Positions 14,351 to 19,519 of a stretch of 19,519 nucleotides of DNA are shown in pieces. The DNA lies in contig CAZRQN010000051.1 in NCBI GenBank assembly GCA_964602115.1, positions 1 through 19,519 of the forward strand, written 5' to 3'. Positions within the stretch are counted from its first letter, which is position 1, and each line of letters begins with the position of its first letter. Both the position numbers and the translations under genes were made by a program. The notes beneath the pieces were generated by a model. That model was not told the origin of the DNA. It searched no databases and saw only the letters and a program-made list of their open reading frames with translations. Source of the DNA: JANOGU01 sp964602115 (GTDB lineage Bacteria; Pseudomonadota; Alphaproteobacteria; Rhodobacterales; Rhodobacteraceae).

Positions 14351-15505
14351 ATGACATCGCTCGCCACCGCCCGGATGCTGCTGGACCGGCTCGTCGCCTT
14401 CCCGACCGTCAGCCGCAGTTCCAACCTGCCGCTGATCGACTGGGTCGAGGACTGGCTCGATGGCCAGGGGATCGCCGCGCATCGGGTGTGGAACGCCGAC
14501 CGCAGCAAGGCCGCGCTCTATGCCCAGGCCGGGCCCGAGGCGGAAGGCGGGGTGATCCTGTCGGGCCATTCGGATGTGGTGCCGGTCGAAGGCCAGGCCT
14601 GGACCTCGGACCCCTGGACGGTGACGGAACGCGACGGGCGGCTTTTCGGGCGCGGCACCTGCGACATGAAGGGCTTCGTCGCCCTGTCGCTGGCGGCGCT
14701 GGCCGGTGCGAAGGCTGCGGGGGTGAAGCGGCCCCTGCAGATTGCGCTGTCCTTCGACGAGGAACTGGGCTGCACCGGCGCGCCGCCTCTGGTTGCGGCG
14801 ATGCGGGCGGGCCTGCCCATGGCCTCGGCGGTGATCGTGGGCGAGCCCTCGGGGATGAAGGTCGTCACCGGCCACAAGGGCGGGGCGGGATGGGACGTGC
14901 GGGTCAGGGGCAAGGAGGTTCACTCCTCGCTCCTGCACGAGGGGGTCTCGGCGGTGATGGAGGCGGCGCGCTTCCTGGCCTGGGTGAACGAGCGCAACGA
15001 GATCCTGCAGTCCGATCCCCGGCCTTCCGGCTTCGTGCCGCCCTATACCACGCTGCATGCCGGCCAGATCGCCGGCGGGACGGCGCATAACATCACGGCC
15101 GCCGACTGCTGGTTCAACCTGGAGGTCCGCTGCCTGCCCGAGGAACGGCTCGCGGACTGGATCGAGACGGTTGAAGGCGCCGGGGCGCGGTTCGGGGCGC
15201 TCCTGTCACAGCGTGCGGCGGGGGCAGGCGTCGAGATGCGGCGCTATTTCGAGATCCCCGGCCTTGCCCCCGAGACGGCAGGCGCGGCGGAGGCTCTGGC
15301 ACGGCGGCTGACCGGCGACAACGGCGGCCATGTGGTAAGCTACGGCACCGAGGCGGGGCATTTCCAGTCGGGAGGATATTCCTGCGTGGTCTGCGGCCCG
15401 GGCGACATCGCCCAGGCGCATCAGGCGGACGAGTATCTGGAGGTCAGCGAGTTCCGCGCCGGCTGGCGTTTCATGGAACGGCTGTTGGCGGAACTGGCCG
15501 GCTAG
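14351..15505 (+). CDS. argE: acetylornithine deacetylase (M20A family, ArgE type)
   Basis: Cytoplasmic dinuclear-zinc amidohydrolase; the best match in character is ArgE, which removes acetate from N2-acetylornithine to give ornithine. The 384 residues show the M20 metal and catalytic motifs: GHSDVVPVEG (His73, catalytic Asp75), GRGTCDMKG (bridging Asp105), SFDEELGCTGA (general base Glu137, ligand Glu138), VGEPSGMK (Glu165) and QAHQADEY (His357). The dimerisation-domain segment GKEVHSS follows, as in the family. The ATG at 14351 lacks a clear ribosome site, which is unusual here; ATG at codon 9 would cut into the conserved helix. Many such paralogues in Rhodobacteraceae act on other N-acyl amino acids, and the peptide importer next door makes that a real alternative. 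Confidence 0.85.
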   Translation: MTSLATARMLLDRLVAFPTVSRSSNLPLIDWVEDWLDGQGIAAHRVWNADRSKAALYAQAGPEAEGGVILSGHSDVVPVEGQAWTSDPWTVTERDGRLFGRGTCDMKGFVALSLAALAGAKAAGVKRPLQIALSFDEELGCTGAPPLVAAMRAGLPMASAVIVGEPSGMKVVTGHKGGAGWDVRVRGKEVHSSLLHEGVSAVMEAARFLAWVNERNEILQSDPRPSGFVPPYTTLHAGQIAGGTAHNITAADCWFNLEVRCLPEERLADWIETVEGAGARFGALLSQRAAGAGVEMRRYFEIPGLAPETAGAAEALARRLTGDNGGHVVSYGTEAGHFQSGGYSCVVCGPGDIAQAHQADEYLEVSEFRAGWRFMERLLAELAG

Positions 15506-15549
15506 CGCCGCGCGCGGCGACCCCCTTGCGGGCTTCCGCCGGCGGGAGC
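15506..15549. repeat. two GC palindromes between the M20 genes
   Basis: CGCCGCGCGCGGCG (15506-15519) is a perfect 14-base palindrome starting right after the stop codon, and GCTTCCGCCGGCGGGAGC (15532-15549) is a dyad with one G-T pair. They may form stems in the intercistronic mRNA. No T-run follows, so full termination is unlikely. Confidence 0.4.
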
Positions 15550-15573
15550 AGGCTGGCGAAGAAGGAGAAAACC

Positions 15574-16740
15574 ATGCCCGTGAAGAACCGTTTCGCCGAA
15601 CTTCTGCCCGAGATCACCGCCTGGCGGCGCGATTTTCATGCCCATCCCGAGCTGCTTTTCGACGTCCATCGCACGGCGGCGCGGGTGGCGGAGCTTCTGC
15701 GGTCCTTCGGCTGCGACGAGGTGACGGAAGGGATCGGACGCACGGGCGTGGTGGGGGTGATCAAGGGGCGGGGCCAGGCGTCCGGCAGGGTGGTCGGGCT
15801 GCGCGCCGACATGGACGCGCTGCCCATCCTTGAGGCGACGGGGGTGGACTATGCCTCCATGACGCCCGGCAAGATGCATGCCTGCGGCCATGACGGTCAT
15901 ACCGCCATGCTGCTCGGCGCGGCCAAATACCTGGCCGAGACGCGGAATTTCGACGGCACGGTCGTCTGCATCTTCCAGCCTGCCGAAGAGGGCGGCGGCG
16001 GCGGGCGCGAGATGGTGAAGGACGGGATGTTGGACCGCTGGGGCATCCAGGAGGTCTATGGCATGCACAACATGCCCGGCATCCCGCTCGGCCAGTTCGC
16101 CATCCGGCCCGGGGCGATGATGGCGGCGGCGGACCAGTTCGACATCACCGTGACCGGCAAGGGCGGACATGCCGCCAAGCCGCATGACTGCATCGACACA
16201 ACCGTGGTGGCTGCCCATATCATCGTGGCGCTGCAGACCATCGCCTCGCGCGGGGTCGATCCGATGAAACAGGTCGTGGTCTCGGTCTGCACGGTGGCCA
16301 CGGATTCGACCGCGCACAACGTCATCCCCCAGGTGGTGACGATGAAAGGCACGGTGCGGACGATGGACCCCGGCGTGCAGGATTTCGTCGAGCGCCGCAT
16401 CCACGAGATCGTCGGCGGGACGGCCGCAGCGCTGGGGGCGCGTGCCGAGGTTGCCTACAAACGCGGCTATCCCGTGACGGTGAATGCGCCGGAGAACACC
16501 GTCTTCGCCGCCGAGGTTGCCCGGGCGATCTGTGGCAAGGTCGATACCGAGATGGCGCCGCTGATGGGGGCGGAGGATTTCTCCTACATGCTCAACGAAC
16601 GGCCGGGAGCCTATATCTTTCTGGGCAACGGCGACACGCCGATGGTCCATCATCCGGCCTACAATTTCGACGACAATGCCATCCCCTTCGGATCGAGCTG
16701 GTATGCCGGCATGGCCGAGGCGCGGATGCCGGTGGGTTGA
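15574..16740 (+). CDS. M20D family amidohydrolase (hippurate hydrolase/IAA-amino acid hydrolase type)
   Basis: Cytoplasmic metal-dependent amidohydrolase that cleaves N-acyl or N-aroyl amino acids. The 388-residue protein begins with the family pattern ITAWRRDFHAHPEL and then has GLRADMDALPI (75-85), metal ligands Cys104 and His106 in MHACGHDGHTAML, the catalytic Glu in FQPAEEGGGG (Glu138/139), His165 in YGMHNMPG, the lid-domain GKGGHAAKPH, and a C-terminal HHPAYNFDD. This is the full active-site set. Start at 15574 is firmly supported by GAAGGAG at 15561-15567, seven bases upstream; a Met 16 codons earlier is rejected. It lies 68 bases after the ArgE-type gene and ten before the DUF1304 gene, so the three probably form one operon. 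The exact acyl substrate cannot be told. Confidence 0.93.
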   Translation: MPVKNRFAELLPEITAWRRDFHAHPELLFDVHRTAARVAELLRSFGCDEVTEGIGRTGVVGVIKGRGQASGRVVGLRADMDALPILEATGVDYASMTPGKMHACGHDGHTAMLLGAAKYLAETRNFDGTVVCIFQPAEEGGGGGREMVKDGMLDRWGIQEVYGMHNMPGIPLGQFAIRPGAMMAAADQFDITVTGKGGHAAKPHDCIDTTVVAAHIIVALQTIASRGVDPMKQVVVSVCTVATDSTAHNVIPQVVTMKGTVRTMDPGVQDFVERRIHEIVGGTAAALGARAEVAYKRGYPVTVNAPENTVFAAEVARAICGKVDTEMAPLMGAEDFSYMLNERPGAYIFLGNGDTPMVHHPAYNFDDNAIPFGSSWYAGMAEARMPVG

Positions 16741-16750
16741 GGGGGCGGGG

Positions 16751-17110
16751 ATGATCGCCACCGTCCTTGTCGGGCTGATCGCGGCGCTGCATCTCTATAT
16801 CCTCGCCATGGAGATGGTCCTGTGGGAGACCCCGCGCGTGCGGAGGATCTTCGGCGCCACCGAGGATTTCGCCCGCGCCACACGGGTGCTGGCCGCCAAC
16901 CAGGGCCTCTACAACGGCTTTCTCGCCGCCGGGCTGATCTGGGCGCTGGGGCGGGGCGTGGACGGCGCCGGGCGGGAACCGGCGGTCTTCTTCCTTGTCT
17001 GCGTCCTGGTCGCTGGCCTGTTCGGCGCCGCCACCGCCTCGCGCCGGATCCTCTTCGTGCAGGCCCTGCCGGCGGCGCTGGCGCTGGCGGCCCTTTTCGC
17101 CGGGGTCTGA
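16751..17110 (+). CDS. DUF1304 small integral membrane protein
   Basis: Inner-membrane protein of 119 residues with four hydrophobic segments and the family-like sequence LHLYILAMEMVLWETPRVRR near the N-terminus, followed by NQGLYNGFLAAGL. DUF1304 proteins have no established function. The length matches the family. The ATG at 16751 is preceded by GAGGGGG; an in-frame Met 75 bases upstream would lie within the amidohydrolase gene and give an unrelated hydrophilic N-terminus. Ten bases separate it from the amidohydrolase stop, so it is likely co-transcribed. It ends six bases from the converging lytic transglycosylase gene. Confidence 0.9.
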   Translation: MIATVLVGLIAALHLYILAMEMVLWETPRVRRIFGATEDFARATRVLAANQGLYNGFLAAGLIWALGRGVDGAGREPAVFFLVCVLVAGLFGAATASRRILFVQALPAALALAALFAGV

Positions 17111-17116
17111 TCCGCC

Positions 17117-18337
17117 TCAGCCGCGCAGCCGGCGCAGGAGATCGCGCGTGGCCAGCCCGGTAACGGGCAGGCCGCGTGCCGCTTCCCAGGCCTCGATCGC
17201 GGCCCTGGATTTCGCGCCCATCACCCCGTCGGTGCCGCCGGTGTCGAAGCCCTGCGCGGTCAGCAGGCGCTGGATTTCCTGACGTTCGGCCTTGCTCAGG
17301 CCCTGCGCATCGGGCGGGAAGGCGCCCCGGAGGGGCCCGCCGCCGATGAGCCGGTCCGACAGGTGGCCGACGCCGATCGCGTAGTTCTGGGCGTTGTTGT
17401 AGCGCAGGATGGCGGTGAAGTTGCGGGTGGTCAGGAACGACGGGCCGCTGGTGCGCAGAAGCGTTGCCGAACCCATCGCCGGCAAGGCCCCGCCGCCGGC
17501 GCGCGTGACCCCGGATGCCGTCCAGTCCGCAGACGATTGCGTGCCGGAGAGCGCGGCGGGCGCGATGACCTCGAGCCCCCAGGGCAGGCCCGCCTGCCAG
17601 CCGGCCGCCGCGAGATAGGCGGCGGTGGAAGCCAGCGCGTCGGTCGGATCGTCCGACCAGATGTCGCGCCGCCCGTCGCCGGTGAAGTCCACCGCATGGG
17701 CGAGATAGGATGTCGGAATGAACTGCGTGTGCCCCATGGCGCCGGCCCAGCTTCCCGTCATCCGCTCCGGCGTGATGTCGCCATGGGCCAGGATGCGCAG
17801 GGCGGCGATGAGCTGGCCCTCGAAGAATTCGCCCCGCCGGCCGTCGAAGGCGAGGGTGGCCAGCGCCGAGACCACCGGCACATTGCCGCGCCGCTCGCCA
17901 TAGAAGCTTTCCAGGCCCCAGACGGCGCAGATCACCTGCGGCTCCACCCCGTAGCGGGCCGAGACGGCGTTGAGCGTCGCGGCGTGCTGCGCCATGGCGG
18001 CGCGGCCCTTGGCGACGCGCTCGTCGGAGGCGGCGATGGAGAGATAGTCCTCCAGCGTGCGCGAGAACTCGGTCTGGTTGCGGTCGCGCTCCACCACGCC
18101 GGGGATGTAGCCCGCGCCGCGAAAGGCATCGGAAAGCGTTGCCGCAGGAATGCCGCGCGCCAATGCGCGCTCGCGGAAGGCCTCCACCCAGTCGTCGAAG
18201 GCCGGATTGGCGGCGAAGGGCAGGGGTGCGTCAGGGCTGCGCGGCGCGAATCCCCCGCCGCCGGGCGCCCCGCCCATGCAGGCGGAAAGCCCCGCTGCTG
18301 CGCCACCGAGAAGAAACACCCTGCGTCCGACCGTCAT
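17117..18337 (-). CDS. lytic murein transglycosylase, MltB family, with C-terminal peptidoglycan-binding domain
   Basis: Periplasmic enzyme that cuts the glycan strand of peptidoglycan and forms 1,6-anhydro ends. The 406-residue precursor carries a lipobox LSAC (Cys20), so it is probably a lipoprotein. The N-terminus also has a twin-arginine-like GRRVFLLGG, making Tat export possible. The SLT_2 domain spans roughly residues 40-335, with catalytic Glu143 in WGLESFYG and landmarks WAGAMGHTQFIPTSY (197-211) and DGRRDIWSD. A PG_binding_1 module occupies about 346-403 (LLTAQGFDTGGTDGVMGAKS). The upstream promoter at 18383-18411 gives a leader of about 39 bases. It converges on the DUF1304 gene with only six bases between stops. 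Confidence 0.94.
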   Translation of the reverse strand: MTVGRRVFLLGGAAAGLSACMGGAPGGGGFAPRSPDAPLPFAANPAFDDWVEAFRERALARGIPAATLSDAFRGAGYIPGVVERDRNQTEFSRTLEDYLSIAASDERVAKGRAAMAQHAATLNAVSARYGVEPQVICAVWGLESFYGERRGNVPVVSALATLAFDGRRGEFFEGQLIAALRILAHGDITPERMTGSWAGAMGHTQFIPTSYLAHAVDFTGDGRRDIWSDDPTDALASTAAYLAAAGWQAGLPWGLEVIAPAALSGTQSSADWTASGVTRAGGGALPAMGSATLLRTSGPSFLTTRNFTAILRYNNAQNYAIGVGHLSDRLIGGGPLRGAFPPDAQGLSKAERQEIQRLLTAQGFDTGGTDGVMGAKSRAAIEAWEAARGLPVTGLATRDLLRRLRG

Positions 18338-18382
18338 CCGCCCGCCTGCCCTGTTGTCGCGCTGCCCGCGCTCTTGCCGTCC

Positions 18383-18411
18383 AGTCTAGCGAAGGCTCCG
18401 CCTGCGGGCAA
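18383..18411 (-). promoter_or_regulatory. predicted sigma-70 promoter for the lytic transglycosylase
   Basis: On the minus strand TTGCCC (18411-18406) and TAGACT (18388-18383) are exactly 17 bases apart. The predicted start near 18376 is about 39 bases before the ATG at 18337. Found by eye. Confidence 0.55.
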
Positions 18412-18505
18412 ACCGCCATGTCTTGCCGCCGACGCACCGACACCGGGGGCGCCTCCGGGAGCGGCCCGATCACCTCGGGGTTTCCGCTTCGATATCAGGG
18501 ATTTG

Positions 18506-18580
18506 TGGCTCCGGCGGTAGGGATCGAACCTACGACCAATTGATTAACAGTCAACTGCTCTACCGCTGAGCTACGCCGGA
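18506..18580 (-). tRNA. tRNA-Asn (anticodon GTT)
   Basis: A complete cloverleaf is readable on the minus strand. The acceptor stem TCCGGCG/CGCCGGA closes at 18580 and 18510, with discriminator G and an encoded CCA (18508-18506). The D arm is GCTC/GAGC. The anticodon arm is GTTGA/TCAAT around CTGTTAA, giving anticodon GTT at 18548-18546. The T arm is GTAGG/CCTAC with loop TTCGATC. Length with CCA is 75 bases. I see no T-run terminator downstream. No integrase or att duplication is visible beside it. Confidence 0.97.
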
Positions 18581-18591
18581 ACACGGCGGGC

Positions 18592-18620
18592 GCTATAGCA
18601 AGGCTCCGGGGGGGCGTCCA
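18592..18620 (-). promoter_or_regulatory. predicted promoter of tRNA-Asn
   Basis: On the minus strand TGGACG (18620-18615) and TATAGC (18597-18592) are 17 bases apart and end about 12 bases before the mature 5' end of the tRNA. Spacing and position fit a dedicated tRNA promoter in the 55 bases between the tRNA and the MBL gene. Confidence 0.55.
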
Positions 18621-18635
18621 GCAGGTTTCTTCGCT

Positions 18636-19514
18636 TCAGCCCGGCGGGCGAAGGGCAAATCTCGCGTCGGGTCCGGGGGCAGGATCGGCACTGACCTTGC
18701 CGCGCTGCCAGAGGTCGATCAGATGGGCGAGGGCATTGCGTGCGGCGGCGCGGTGCAGGGCGACCGGCGTATCGGCATAGACTTCCGCCACGAGGTCCGG
18801 AACCTGCCGGGCTCCGGCTGCCAGCGCCGCGAGGAGCTGCCCCTCGCGCGTGCGGCGGTGGACGAGAAGCGCCTGCAGACGGGTTTCCGGCGCCTCGATC
18901 GTCGCCCCATGCCCGGGAAAGAAGCGCCCCCAGCCACCGCCTGACAACCTGTGCAGCGAGCTCATATAGGCGCCCATGTCGCCATCGGGCGGCGAGACGA
19001 GCGAGGGAGCCCAGCCCATCACATGGTCGCCGGTGAAGAGATGGCGGTCCCAGGCGAAGCAGAGATGTCCGGCGAAATGGCCGGGCGTGTGAAGGGCCGT
19101 AAGCGTCCAGCCCGGCCCTTCGATCCCGTCGCCCTCGGCAAGGGTGAGGTCGGGGCGGAAGGCGGCATCAACGCCTTCGCCTCCGGTCAGGCCGTCTTCC
19201 GCCAGCCGCGACATCATTTCCGAGCGTCCGGCCTGCGGCGGGCCGAAGCCCGCCACCGGGGCGCCGGTCGCCGCAGCCAGCGCCGGGGCCAGGGCGGAAT
19301 GGTCGAGATGGGCATGGGTGACGAGAATCGCCCGGACCTTCTCGCCAGGCGCGAGTGCCGCCAGGATCGCGGCGAGGTGGCGGGGGTCGCCGGGACCGGG
19401 GTCGATCACCGCCACCTCGCCCTGGCCGAGGATCCAGGTATTGGTCCCGCCCCCGGTCATCGGCGAGGGATTGTCCGCCCTGACCAGGCGCAGGTCCGCC
19501 TCGATCCGCTCCAT
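18636..19514 (-). CDS. MBL-fold metallo-hydrolase (LACTB2-like)
   Basis: Probable soluble dinuclear-metal hydrolase of 292 residues. The metal-binding set is complete: THAHLDH (His67, His69, Asp71, His72), HTPGHFAGH (His146), FTGDHVMG (Asp163) and FPGHG (His202). The N-terminal NPSPMTGGGTNTWILG is typical of the LACTB2/glyoxalase-II-like branch, and the C-terminal third (around LHRAAARNALAHLIDLWQRGKV) fits the winged-helix-like tail of that branch. LACTB2 in mitochondria is a ribonuclease; the bacterial substrates are not settled, and thioester or RNA hydrolysis are both possible. The ATG is six bases from the window edge, so its ribosome site and any longer start cannot be judged. Confidence 0.88.
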   Translation of the reverse strand: MERIEADLRLVRADNPSPMTGGGTNTWILGQGEVAVIDPGPGDPRHLAAILAALAPGEKVRAILVTHAHLDHSALAPALAAATGAPVAGFGPPQAGRSEMMSRLAEDGLTGGEGVDAAFRPDLTLAEGDGIEGPGWTLTALHTPGHFAGHLCFAWDRHLFTGDHVMGWAPSLVSPPDGDMGAYMSSLHRLSGGGWGRFFPGHGATIEAPETRLQALLVHRRTREGQLLAALAAGARQVPDLVAEVYADTPVALHRAAARNALAHLIDLWQRGKVSADPAPGPDARFALRPPG

Positions 19515-19519
19515 TCCCG

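Noticed and set aside
15526..15573. Upstream start for the M20D amidohydrolase
   Set aside because: The GAAGGAG ribosome site lies inside that extension and points to the ATG at 15574.
18506..18636. Integration site of a mobile element at tRNA-Asn
   Set aside because: No integrase, no duplicated tRNA 3' end and no composition shift next to the tRNA.

Overview
The window is GC-rich, densely packed chromosomal DNA from an alphaproteobacterium, most likely of the Rhodobacter/Paracoccus group (Rhodobacteraceae). That placement is an inference from the base composition, the type of heme A synthase, the PydA-type dihydropyrimidine dehydrogenase, and the ATP-grasp/alpha-E/transglutaminase operon. 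No taxonomic marker such as 16S rRNA is present. There are 16 protein genes (one cut by the left edge, one starting 6 bases from the right edge) and one tRNA. I see no insertion sequence, prophage, CRISPR array or clear island boundary. No stretch longer than about 190 bases lacks a gene.

Layout. 1-443 is the 3' end of preA/pydA (reductive pyrimidine catabolism). It faces a small unknown reading frame at 450-707 (-). 887-4727 (+) is a tightly overlapping trio: heme A synthase (ctaA), an M32 carboxypeptidase and an MFS transporter. 4728-4889 is an AT-rich gap between convergent genes and holds an FNR/CRP-like palindrome. 14161 down to 4890 (-) is a run of eight genes on one strand. The first five are a complete oligopeptide/dipeptide-type ABC importer (ATPase, ATPase, binding protein, permease, permease). 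The last three are a circularly permuted ATP-grasp ligase, an alpha-E protein and a transglutaminase-like protein. 14351-17110 (+), divergent from the importer, holds an acetylornithine-deacetylase-type M20 enzyme, an M20D amidohydrolase and a small DUF1304 membrane protein. 17117-18337 (-) is a MltB-type lytic transglycosylase lipoprotein, 18506-18580 (-) a tRNA-Asn(GTT), and 18636-19514 (-) an MBL-fold hydrolase.

How the genes may work together. Much of the window concerns peptide or amide bonds: import (ABC system), hydrolysis (M32 and two M20 enzymes), and bond formation or cleavage (ATP-grasp, transglutaminase-like). The ATP-grasp/alpha-E/transglutaminase set is conserved in proteobacteria and has been predicted by comparative genomics to make or modify peptides, but I know of no firm biochemical product. 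In many genomes a proteasome-like Anbu peptidase is part of that set, and none is visible here.

The least explained signals are the three-gene ATP-grasp set and its placement behind a peptide importer, a nested 41-bp inverted repeat inside that set (6691-6830), an FNR-like box in a convergent gap (4770-4783), and a perfect 12-bp inverted repeat bracketing the predicted importer promoter (14202-14293).
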